Below, one piece after another: positions 8,767 to 16,330 of a stretch of 27,599 nucleotides of DNA. Position 1 is the first letter of the stretch. The number at the start of each line of letters is the position of its first letter. Source of the stretch: UBA4582 sp047630175 (GTDB lineage: Bacteria; Pseudomonadota; Gammaproteobacteria; Pseudomonadales; Azotimanducaceae); assembly GCA_047630175.1 (NCBI GenBank), contig JBLHVI010000042.1, positions 1 to 27,599 of the forward strand, given 5' to 3'. The position numbers and the translations under genes were made by a program. Under the pieces are notes generated by a model, which was given only the letters and a program-made list of their open reading frames with translations, searched no databases and had not been told where the DNA came from.

Positions 8767-9831
8767 ATGCCAGCCTATGTTCTGTTGTCGCGTTTGCGCG
8801 CCGCGGCAATGAGAGAAATTTTAGCAGAACCTGACAAATTACGCGGCATACGCCGGGTCCTCGAAGACTATGAAGCCACTATTCTCGAGGACTACCACCT
8901 GCTCGGCGAGTACGATCACTGCACCGTGTTTGAGGTGTCAGATAATTCCCGGGCACAAAAAGCGGCCTTACATGAAGAACTGACTAGCGCCGAGGACACT
9001 ACCTTACTTGCCGCCATTGATTTCCCCTTGTTCCAGCGCATGGTAGGTCAAGAGATACGTACTGACGGTCCCCATCGCTGGCAAGTCCAGTGGTGGGCTA
9101 AACTGATTCGCCTGTCTTTTCGCTGGTATCACTATTCAAAACATATGTGGCGTTATGCCAAACCGTTCACGGTTACCGGCATGGAAAACTTCAAAGGCAT
9201 CAAAGGGCCCAGTATTTCTGTGGCAAATCACACCAGCCATTTTGATGCGCTAGCGTTATTCCATTGCCTACCCCAACGGGTGAAGTGGAATATCTATTTC
9301 GGCGCTGCCGCAGATCGCTGGTTTCTCAAGGATGGTGGCGGGCGCAAGGAATTGGCGCTACAGCCGTGGTATAACTCGTTGATTGGCGGTAACTTCCCGA
9401 TTCGACGCGGTGGCGGTTCAGCCACGTTGGACTATTCCAAATGGTTGCTGGAGCAGGGCGCTAATCTTGCCATCTTTCCCGAGGGTACCCGTTCTACAAG
9501 TCGCAAGTTATCCCGCTTCAAGCACGGCGTGTCGATTCTTGCATTGGATTGCAATGTACCGGTGGTGCCAGTGTATCTTACCGGACTGGCTAAATTACGC
9601 CCTAAAGGATCTCGCGAAGTCACTCCCGGCCCCGTAACGGCAAACATTCAGCCACCCATCTACTTGCCCGCGGGCACATCAGTGCCAGACGCGACACAAA
9701 TGATTTACAACGCCTTGAACGCAGTCCATCAGCGGGTCTTAACCTATGGGGCTGACGCCGCCCGCTGGGACTATGTGATTGATCCCAGTCTGGCAATGAC
9801 TGAAAAGACCAACACACCAGATCTCAGCTAG
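8767..9831 (+). CDS. GYD domain fused to PlsC-type acyltransferase
   Basis: Residues 1 to about 95 form a divergent GYD domain: it starts AYVLLSRL and carries EYD in place of GYD at 48-50. Residues about 130-330 are a PlsC/LPLAT acyltransferase, with the HX4D catalytic box NHTSHFD (154-160) and the FPEGTRS substrate motif (237-243). Such enzymes transfer an acyl group from acyl-CoA or acyl-ACP to lysophosphatidate or a related glycerol lipid at the membrane; the actual acceptor is unknown. No long hydrophobic anchor is obvious apart from a Trp/Tyr-rich stretch at 105-130. The ATG lies three bases after the preceding stop, so translation is probably coupled. The fusion is open without frameshift. 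Confidence 0.85.
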   Translation: MPAYVLLSRLRAAAMREILAEPDKLRGIRRVLEDYEATILEDYHLLGEYDHCTVFEVSDNSRAQKAALHEELTSAEDTTLLAAIDFPLFQRMVGQEIRTDGPHRWQVQWWAKLIRLSFRWYHYSKHMWRYAKPFTVTGMENFKGIKGPSISVANHTSHFDALALFHCLPQRVKWNIYFGAAADRWFLKDGGGRKELALQPWYNSLIGGNFPIRRGGGSATLDYSKWLLEQGANLAIFPEGTRSTSRKLSRFKHGVSILALDCNVPVVPVYLTGLAKLRPKGSREVTPGPVTANIQPPIYLPAGTSVPDATQMIYNALNAVHQRVLTYGADAARWDYVIDPSLAMTEKTNTPDLS

Positions 9832-9883
9832 GCCGCTGCGCGGATAGCGCGAGCACAGCATATTACGGACCACACAGCACATT

Positions 9884-10822
9884 TTAGCTCGCCACCACCG
9901 CAGGAAACTGTGCATTTAGCCAAGCCAGTGTGTCGTGGACAACCTCAGCACGATTAGTCTCGTTCAACATCTCATGCCGACCATCGGGGTAAAAGCGGGT
10001 TTGCACACTTAGTCCCGCCTGTTGATAGCGCTCAAGCAGCCGATTCATGTCTCGCATCTCATTGTGGACCGGGTCTGCGCTGCCTGAGAACAAGTACAAC
10101 GGCAGGTGCGTTGGTATTTGCGCAACGCTGGCTTTGCGCTGAGTCCAGGCAGCACCATCAAAAATGTGCTTAAGACTCGCGGCAAAGGGCACAAAGCCGC
10201 ACAGCGGGTCGTCTACATAGGTCTGCACTTGATCACTATCGCGACTTAGCCACTCGAATCCATTTGCGTTCTCAATACCCTCCTCGAAGGCCTTATTGGC
10301 ACTTCCGAAAATGACATTCTGCAGCACGGCGCTCTCCTTTAACGGGCCAAGTCGCCACGCCTCAAATCGGCAAATCAGCCGCAGTATCCATGACAGTACG
10401 GGGTTCGCAAATCCAGGACTCCCAGAAATGACAACAGCAGCCAACGTGTTTCCGTAAAGCGCAATATACTGCTCTGCCAACATAGAACCCATACTGTGAC
10501 CAAACAGCACTACGGGGACGCCTGGATAGTCTTTAGCATATTGCTGGTTCATTTCCAGCAAATCTGCCAGCGCTCGATTCCACCCATCATCGCCAAAATC
10601 ACCCAATGTCGTGGCTGTTCTGCCGTGGCCCCGGTGATCATCCATATATACCGCATAACCAGCCTTGCTAAGCTGTTCTGCTGTCCAATGGTACCGACCG
10701 CTGTGCTCGCCCATTCCATGGGCAAGATGGATAATCGCCCGAGGCTGACCGGCGGGTAACCAGCGATAACAGAACACGCCATGACCATCGCTGGCCGTGA
10801 AGTTGAACGTTGAGTGCGACAT
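9884..10822 (-). CDS. Monoacylglycerol lipase/lysophospholipase-like alpha/beta hydrolase
   Basis: This 312-residue serine hydrolase belongs to the Hydrolase_4 (monoglyceride lipase/PldB-like) group. It has the oxyanion-side HGMGEHSGRY motif (about 35-44), the nucleophile elbow GHSMGS with Ser110, an acidic residue in SGSADPVH and the catalytic His in DGRHEML. No signal peptide is seen, so it should be cytosolic or membrane-associated. The ATG at 10822 lies two bases after the stop of the upstream HAD gene; a TTG at 10828 overlapping that stop is a possible alternative start. Either way the two genes form a coupled pair. The substrate is probably a monoacylglycerol or another short ester, by inference. 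Confidence 0.85.
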   Translation of the reverse strand: MSHSTFNFTASDGHGVFCYRWLPAGQPRAIIHLAHGMGEHSGRYHWTAEQLSKAGYAVYMDDHRGHGRTATTLGDFGDDGWNRALADLLEMNQQYAKDYPGVPVVLFGHSMGSMLAEQYIALYGNTLAAVVISGSPGFANPVLSWILRLICRFEAWRLGPLKESAVLQNVIFGSANKAFEEGIENANGFEWLSRDSDQVQTYVDDPLCGFVPFAASLKHIFDGAAWTQRKASVAQIPTHLPLYLFSGSADPVHNEMRDMNRLLERYQQAGLSVQTRFYPDGRHEMLNETNRAEVVHDTLAWLNAQFPAVVAS

Positions 10823-10824
10823 AC

Positions 10825-11628
10825 TCAAGGTGCACCGCGTCGTAGCAGGCGCTCGATCGCTTGAGCAACGCCATCCTCGGTATTCGCAGCGGTCACCGTA
10901 GTAGCGGCGTGTTTGACAGCGTCACTTGCCTGGCCCATCGCCACTGAAGCGCCACTGACCTTAAACATCTCGATATCATTCTCTGCATCACCAAAGGTAA
11001 TCACCTCTGCTGGGTCAATACCTAGGTGCTGACAACTGACCAACAAGGCCTCACCCTTGTTGGCGGCCTTGGCGGTGACAGTAATGACAATCTTGCCGCT
11101 CGGTCCAATAGAGTCATAAATATTTACCTGATCGGCGTAACGCGCTTTCATATCGCCTTTAACGATGGCGGTGATGGCCGACCCTTGAATCGCGGCGATT
11201 CGCGGCGCCGCATGCTCGATCACAGAGAGCTGTGGGGCCCAGCGCATCTCATCAGATAGCAAATTTGGGTCAGGCTCGCCATCGAGTTTGAGGATGACCT
11301 CATCTTTGATGGTCACGGTCGCGATACAGCGCTGGCTGTTGCATAGTGCGTAGAGCTCTTCTACAAATTCGGCGGGCAGGCGATGGTCAAAAATATCCCT
11401 GCCCGTGTCTGGTAGATAAACTTGAGCGCCGCTGCAAGCAATGATTGGCTGCCTGAGGCCGATCTCATTAGCAATTCGCTGAGCCATATGCCGCCAACGG
11501 GCAGTGGCAATGATGACGGCCAAACCTGCCTTATGGGCTGCTGCGACAGCGTCTCGATTGCGCGGCGATAGGTCTTCACCGACAAGCAAAGTGCCGTCCA
11601 GATCAATCGCTAAGGCTGAATACTTCAT
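10825..11628 (-). CDS. Cof-type HAD-IIB family phosphatase
   Basis: This 267-residue protein has the HAD motif I DLDGTLL with nucleophile Asp9 and acid/base Asp11, motif II in IIATAR, a conserved Lys in the ANKGEAL stretch and motif IV GDAENDIEMF near the C-terminus. Cof/YidA-type enzymes dephosphorylate small sugar phosphates or cofactors, often with broad specificity, in the cytosol. It is the first gene of a two-gene leftward unit with the lipase-like hydrolase. The upstream 146-bp gap is shared with the divergent amidohydrolase. Confidence 0.88.
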   Translation of the reverse strand: MKYSALAIDLDGTLLVGEDLSPRNRDAVAAAHKAGLAVIIATARWRHMAQRIANEIGLRQPIIACSGAQVYLPDTGRDIFDHRLPAEFVEELYALCNSQRCIATVTIKDEVILKLDGEPDPNLLSDEMRWAPQLSVIEHAAPRIAAIQGSAITAIVKGDMKARYADQVNIYDSIGPSGKIVITVTAKAANKGEALLVSCQHLGIDPAEVITFGDAENDIEMFKVSGASVAMGQASDAVKHAATTVTAANTEDGVAQAIERLLRRGAP

Positions 11629-11774
11629 GCTAAAACCCGATACTGGACAAGTTGCGACAACGCTATCATGATCACCGCTATTAGGCCATCATCATGCAGT
11701 CAAAGCGCGGTCTAGCGCTGATTCTGGCTAAACCACAAAAATGTGGGTGCACGCCCGGAAAGGAGATATTGACC

Positions 11775-12773
11775 ATGAATAATGCAGCCTGGCTTGCTCT
11801 CGTCGAAGAAGACATTATTGAGCCCGACTTACCTATTATTGACCCTCATCACCACCTCTGGGACTATCCAGGAAGCCGCTATTTACTCGACGAGTTGTTG
11901 CGCGATACCGGTTCAGGGCATCGTATCGAGAAAACGGTATTCGTCGAGTGTGGTGCGATGTACCGAGCGATGGGCAGCAAGCACATGCGACCCGTAGGTG
12001 AGGTAGAGTTTGTTCAGGGTATCGCCGCTATGAGCGCCAGCCGCCAGTTTGGACCCACCGAGGTTGCCAGTGCCATTGTCGGTCATGCTGATCTAACCTT
12101 AGGGCGCGGGGTAAAGCCGGTATTGGAGGCCCTTATGGCCGCTAGCCCAAATCGCTTTCGCGGCATTCGCCACGGTGCTGGTTGGCATGAATCACCCGTT
12201 ATCCGTAACTCCCACAGCCAACCAGCAAAGAGCTTGATGCTAGACCCAACATTCCGCGAGGGGTTTGCTGTCCTCGGTGAGTTAGGCTTGAGCTTTGATG
12301 CGTTTTTTTACCATCACCAGCTAGAAGAATTTGCAGACTTGGCGCGCACTTTCCCTAACATCACCATTATTCTTGACCACTTTGGAGGCCCACTTGGCAT
12401 CGGTCCTTTTGCTAACCAGCATGAAGCCGTCTTTTCCGCTTGGCGGGAAAGTATGGCTGAACTAAACGACTGTCAGAACGTATATCTTAAGCTAGGCGGC
12501 ATCAACATGAAGGTGAACGGCTATGGCTGGCACAAGCGCAGTCATCCACCTTCATCCGATGAACTCGTCGACATCACGGGGCATTACTACGAACACTGCA
12601 TCGAAACCTTCGGTGCACGTCGCTGTATGTTTGAGAGTAACTTTCCAGTCGATGGCGAATCGTGCTCCTACGCCGTACTCTGGAACGCATTTAAAAAATT
12701 ATCCAAGGGCCTCGATGTAGCAGATCGTCAAGCCCTGTTTCACGACACAGCAGCCAAGGTATATCGATTATGA
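11775..12773 (+). CDS. TIM-barrel metal-dependent hydrolase (amidohydrolase family)
   Basis: This is a 332-residue amidohydrolase_2-type (COG3618-like) enzyme. The metal-binding DPHHHLWD motif lies at 23-30, further His residues occur in GIRHGAGWHE, ILDHFGGP follows, and the late acidic motif is FESNFPVD. Relatives hydrolyse lactones or decarboxylate aromatic acids; the substrate here is unknown. AAGGAGAT at 11760-11767 sits seven bases before the ATG at 11775, so I rejected the longer frame from 11694. Its stop overlaps the start of the Rieske gene (ATGA), indicating translational coupling. It is the first gene of the 11775-14720 cluster. Confidence 0.85.
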   Translation: MNNAAWLALVEEDIIEPDLPIIDPHHHLWDYPGSRYLLDELLRDTGSGHRIEKTVFVECGAMYRAMGSKHMRPVGEVEFVQGIAAMSASRQFGPTEVASAIVGHADLTLGRGVKPVLEALMAASPNRFRGIRHGAGWHESPVIRNSHSQPAKSLMLDPTFREGFAVLGELGLSFDAFFYHHQLEEFADLARTFPNITIILDHFGGPLGIGPFANQHEAVFSAWRESMAELNDCQNVYLKLGGINMKVNGYGWHKRSHPPSSDELVDITGHYYEHCIETFGARRCMFESNFPVDGESCSYAVLWNAFKKLSKGLDVADRQALFHDTAAKVYRL

Positions 12774-13336
12774 AACCACCCCGCGGGACCCCCGAGGCAG
12801 CCACAATAAAGCGTCGCTGGATACTGACCCGGATTGTGCAAGGCTTTACGTTGAGCGGGCTGGGGTTTTTGACTTATCCGTTCGTAAAATCTTGGATTCC
12901 GAGCTTTACGGAGGATACCAGTATGGATGTTTCGCTCGAGACGCTCAAAGCTGGCGAAGCGCGCCTCGTCCGCTGGCGTGGTCGTAACCTCTACATACAA
13001 CGCCGCACCAGGGCTATGCAGCAAGTACTTGCGGCTGCCGAGCTGGTACTCAAAGACCCAGACTCAGTGGAATCCAGCCAGCCGGCATTTGCCGTTAACG
13101 GTTTTCGCTCACTACGTGATGATATTTTTGTTGGCTACAGTAACTGCACCCACTTGGGGTGCGAAGTGGCCGCAGTCAACGACGACGGTATTGGCTTTAA
13201 ATGCCCTTGCCATCAAAGCAACTATGATTTGGCTGGACGCGTGCTGAAGGATGCCGCCGCACCATTGAACCTTGAAGTACCAAACTACCGGTTTGTCTCG
13301 GGCAATATTATCCGTTTGGAGACAGTCACGGTTTAA
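12770..13336 (+). CDS. Orphan membrane-anchored Rieske [2Fe-2S] protein
   Basis: This 188-residue protein resembles the iron-sulfur subunit (PetA) of the cytochrome bc1 complex. A KRRW twin-arginine-like segment (14-17) precedes a hydrophobic helix (about 22-43), as in Tat-inserted Rieske anchors. The cluster ligands are in CTHLGC (126-131) and CPCHQS (145-150). The PLNLEVPNYRF stretch matches the Pro-rich loop region of bc1-type Rieske proteins. No cytochrome b or c1 gene is present; instead the start overlaps the amidohydrolase stop by four bases, and a flavodoxin-like gene follows after 20 bp. It should transfer electrons on the periplasmic side, but the partner is unknown. It could be an alternative bc1 subunit or part of a dedicated oxidoreductase. 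Confidence 0.85.
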   Translation: MKPPRGTPEAATIKRRWILTRIVQGFTLSGLGFLTYPFVKSWIPSFTEDTSMDVSLETLKAGEARLVRWRGRNLYIQRRTRAMQQVLAAAELVLKDPDSVESSQPAFAVNGFRSLRDDIFVGYSNCTHLGCEVAAVNDDGIGFKCPCHQSNYDLAGRVLKDAAAPLNLEVPNYRFVSGNIIRLETVTV

Positions 13337-13356
13337 TTCCACCACGGAGCCAACAT

Positions 13357-13827
13357 GTGCAACCAAACGTGAAACATTTACTGATTGTCTATCACAGCAA
13401 GGATGGCAGTACGGGCAAAATGGCGGCCGCTGTATGGCAAGGCACCCAGCATGAGGACGTCGACATCGAGGTGCGTATGCGTCAAGCACGCGAAGCAGAT
13501 ATAGACGATCTGCTATGGGCCGACGGCCTGGTACTGGGGACACCTGAAAATTTCGGCTATATGTCAGGGATGATGAAGGACTTTCTTGAGCGCACCTTTT
13601 ATCCGGCAGAAGGCAAGGTCGAGGGCCTGCCTTTCGGAATCTTTATTAGCGCTTCCAACGACGGCACCGGCGCACTCAGCAGCTTGCGAAGAATTTGTAG
13701 CGGCTACCCTTTTAAGGAAGTTCAGGAACCGATCATTTCTCGCGGCGAACTGTCGGCCGAGATACTCGCCCAGTGCGAAGAATTTGGCCTGCTCATGGCG
13801 GCCGGGATCGAATCTGGTATTTTTTAG
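13357..13827 (+). CDS. Flavodoxin-like NAD(P)H-dependent oxidoreductase
   Basis: This 156-residue protein starts with a flavodoxin phosphate-binding loop, YHSKDGSTGKM (12-22), and contains LGTPENFGYMSGMMKDF, the FMN-contacting region typical of WrbA/flavin-reductase-like flavodoxin folds. It probably binds FMN and moves electrons or reduces a small molecule in the cytosol. The start is GTG at 13357, with GGAG eight bases upstream; an internal GTG at 13369 is possible. It is the third gene of the amidohydrolase-Rieske cluster. The redox partner is not evident. Confidence 0.8.
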   Translation: MQPNVKHLLIVYHSKDGSTGKMAAAVWQGTQHEDVDIEVRMRQAREADIDDLLWADGLVLGTPENFGYMSGMMKDFLERTFYPAEGKVEGLPFGIFISASNDGTGALSSLRRICSGYPFKEVQEPIISRGELSAEILAQCEEFGLLMAAGIESGIF

Positions 13828-13949
13828 GGTCGAGGCATTATCCGGCGTTTGTATCCACCCACCGTGCCGCCAGTACCAGTCACCTTCCGATCCACCTGGA
13901 CTGTTTTTAGCAAGCTCCTCAGGTATCATATGAGCAACCTAAACCAAGC

Positions 13950-14720
13950 ATGGAACTCTGGATGAAACTCTTTGATCTACACGGTAAAACGGCCATTGTT
14001 ACAGGTGGGAATGGCGGCATTGGTCTGGGCATCGCTCAAGGTTTGTCGGATGCGGGCGCCAACCTTGTCATCCTTGGCCGCAATGACACAAAGAACAAGA
14101 GCGTTGTGGCGCACTTTAAGAGTCAACAGCGTCCGATTGTAGGCATGACGTGCGACGTCGCCATCCAAGTGGATATCGACCGTTGTGTAGCGGCTGCCGT
14201 CGCGGAGTTCGGCAGTATCGATATCCTCATCAACAATGCGGGAATAGCGGGCGGCGGGCCACCTGAAACAATCCCAGATGATATCTGGGACCAAGTCCTT
14301 GATATTAATCTTAAGTCGGTACTGAAGTTTTCCCAAGCAGTTCAACCCCACCTGAAAGCTGCCGGTGGCGGCAAAATCATCAATATTGGCTCTATGTACT
14401 CTATCTTCGGCTCAGCCGATGTATTGCCGTATTCAGCCAGCAAAGGTGGCGTTATTCAGTTGACGAAGTCCTTGGCGATTGCATGGGCGCAGCACAATAT
14501 TCAGGTGAATACTATTATACCGGGCTGGATTAGCACCGAGATGACGGCACCCGTCATGGACAACAAGGCCTTCTATGACATGATTATTGCCCGAACGCCG
14601 GAAGGGCGTTTTGGTCAACCGGAGGAGTTTGCAGGCGCTGCCGTCTTCTTAGCGTCTGCGGCCTCGAACTTCGTGACAGGCATTTCTCTGCCCGTAGATG
14701 GCGGCTACAGCATCACTTAG
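13950..14720 (+). CDS. Short-chain dehydrogenase/reductase
   Basis: This 256-residue classical SDR has the nucleotide-binding TGGNGGIG motif (18-25), NNAG (95-98) and the catalytic residues Ser148, Tyr161 and Lys165 (YSASK). The C-terminal PVDGGYSIT is typical of the glucose/gluconate-dehydrogenase and FabG-like group. It should catalyse an NAD(P)-dependent alcohol/ketone interconversion on an unidentified substrate. It lies 122 bp after the flavodoxin-like gene. ATG at 13950 or 13962 may be the start; neither has a strong Shine-Dalgarno. A tiny frame (13930-13965) ends in a TGA overlapping the second ATG. Confidence 0.9.
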   Translation: MELWMKLFDLHGKTAIVTGGNGGIGLGIAQGLSDAGANLVILGRNDTKNKSVVAHFKSQQRPIVGMTCDVAIQVDIDRCVAAAVAEFGSIDILINNAGIAGGGPPETIPDDIWDQVLDINLKSVLKFSQAVQPHLKAAGGGKIINIGSMYSIFGSADVLPYSASKGGVIQLTKSLAIAWAQHNIQVNTIIPGWISTEMTAPVMDNKAFYDMIIARTPEGRFGQPEEFAGAAVFLASAASNFVTGISLPVDGGYSIT

Positions 14721-14735
14721 CTTGTTGGTATATAG

Positions 14736-14771
14736 CGCGAGGGCTGATTAATCCGCCGGAAAGCCCTCGCG
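14736..14771. terminator. Shared hairpin between convergent SDR and MlrC genes
   Basis: A perfect 10-bp inverted repeat, CGCGAGGGCT (14736-14745) with AGCCCTCGCG (14762-14771), encloses a 16-nt loop containing the M81 gene stop codon. It sits between convergent genes and could end transcription from both sides. A proper U tract is missing on both strands, so factor-independent termination is unproven. Confidence 0.45.
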
Positions 14772-16274
14772 GAAACCCACTGAGTTAATATTGTCTAGTG
14801 GATAAATTGGACGCCGCACATGGCGGAACTGCAGCTGGCTATAGTCTGAGGTGCAGACACCAATACCGGCACACTCAATGATCTGTTTGGCGATAGGCAT
14901 AAATGTGGCGCGATAATGGATGCGGCTTTTAAGCATCAGGTAGCGCTTTTTGAGCGGGTCAATACCCAAGCTGGTAAAACACCCCAGGTCAAATGGCTCC
15001 ACATGCCGACTGATAATGATGATCTGTACTTTGCCTGTATCCAGCACCACTGTGGTGCCCATATTAATTAGCGATCCCGTACTCATAGGGCCCGTTACCG
15101 TGTAATGACCATCGCTGATCAGCTGCACACGGCCACTGACCGTTAAGGGCTGGCTTTGCTGCGCAAGTGCGTCAAGATAAAAATGGGCGCCTATTGTCAC
15201 CGTTGCCGTTTGCCCAACACCGACAGCGATCAAATCCTGCACAGCCACAGGATCGTGAATAGCAAACACTGCCACGTCGTCGAGTTCCTGACGAAGAATT
15301 TCACGCAGCACCTCGGTAGTATCCATGCTGCCACCCGACGCAGTGTTGTCGTAGTGATCTAAGAGGATGACAGGTCCGCTATTTTCACCGGCGCCTTCTC
15401 GCGCGCCGGCAATCGCTGCCTCGGCGACAGAAACGGCGAGTGGTGTCGGTTCATAAACAAATGCTGAACGCTGCGCCCACGCCATCTCTAGCAGCTCATC
15501 ACGCAAGGCCTCGGCTTGCGCGGGATCATTATCCGTAGTGACCACGACACTGAGTCCGGCATTAAGAATGTCTGCATGAGGGAAACCTGTAAAGAGACAG
15601 ACTGCCACAGCGTCGTTGGCTTCCATCTCAGCAACCCGTTTTTGCAGGGCCTTATTAGGTTCATCATCAGTGCCTTGACGCATCACATGAGGCAACATGG
15701 GACAATTACCCCAGCGCATCGTCGGTTTGATCTCGCCACGCATGGCCGCGACCAGGGCCCGCGCAGCGCGTTCGCCGGTCTCGAACATATCAACGTGCGG
15801 GTAGGTTTGAAAGCCTGTGATCACCGTCGCGTTCTCGACCATGGCAGGATAAAGATTGGCATGCATATCTAGCGCTACACCAATGGGCATATGCGGATAC
15901 AAACGCCGCAGTCGCGACAGCAGCTCACCTTCGCCGTCCTCTAGACTCATTGTCACCATTGCGCCATGAAGCTCTAGCAAAATGCCATCACAGCCCGCTG
16001 CAGCAGCGCAAATAGTATCAGCAATATAGCGATAGGCATCATCGTCAACGGGACCAGAGGGCGGTGCACCCGCAGCAATGGGCGTGACGATCTCGGCGCC
16101 AACTGCCTGCGCAACCGCGATCATGCCCCCCATAGCCAGTGCTCGCCCGCTCAGTTCATGTAACGCCTGCTCGCCCTCGGGCGGGGCAGAACCATTACCA
16201 AAACGTTCCAACAGAGTAGGCACCGGTGAGAAGGTATTGGTCTCGTGACTCATCATCGCAATCAGTAACTTCAT
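14748..16274 (-). CDS. MlrC-type M81 family metallohydrolase
   Basis: This 508-residue protein has the usual M81 length. Visible family motifs are SHETNTFS (9-16), LELHGAM (100-106), ALDMHANL (134-141) and YPHVDMFETG (158-167), which carry the zinc-binding and acidic residues. M81 was named for MlrC, which opens linearised microcystin products in Sphingomonads. Most members occur in bacteria that do not degrade microcystin, so the substrate here is unknown, probably a small peptide or amide. There is no signal peptide. It starts 56 bp after the M20 gene, in a leftward run with the redoxin. Confidence 0.88.
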   Translation of the reverse strand: MKLLIAMMSHETNTFSPVPTLLERFGNGSAPPEGEQALHELSGRALAMGGMIAVAQAVGAEIVTPIAAGAPPSGPVDDDAYRYIADTICAAAAGCDGILLELHGAMVTMSLEDGEGELLSRLRRLYPHMPIGVALDMHANLYPAMVENATVITGFQTYPHVDMFETGERAARALVAAMRGEIKPTMRWGNCPMLPHVMRQGTDDEPNKALQKRVAEMEANDAVAVCLFTGFPHADILNAGLSVVVTTDNDPAQAEALRDELLEMAWAQRSAFVYEPTPLAVSVAEAAIAGAREGAGENSGPVILLDHYDNTASGGSMDTTEVLREILRQELDDVAVFAIHDPVAVQDLIAVGVGQTATVTIGAHFYLDALAQQSQPLTVSGRVQLISDGHYTVTGPMSTGSLINMGTTVVLDTGKVQIIIISRHVEPFDLGCFTSLGIDPLKKRYLMLKSRIHYRATFMPIAKQIIECAGIGVCTSDYSQLQFRHVRRPIYPLDNINSVGFREGFPAD

Positions 16275-16330
16275 AGCAGCACAGGCATCTCGGTTAATTA
16301 ATGGTTTAATTATGTGTCGAACATAGCGAT

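Noticed and set aside
12770..13336. Complete cytochrome bc1 operon
   Set aside because: No cytochrome b or c1 gene follows; the next genes are flavodoxin-like and SDR.
13877..13908. Terminator after the flavodoxin-like gene (CAGTC/GACTG stem with T5)
   Set aside because: The stem is only 5 bp around a 17-nt loop; too weak to call.
14748..16274. Microcystin degradation cluster (mlr)
   Set aside because: mlrA, mlrB and mlrD are absent. M81 proteins are widespread, so the substrate cannot be inferred.
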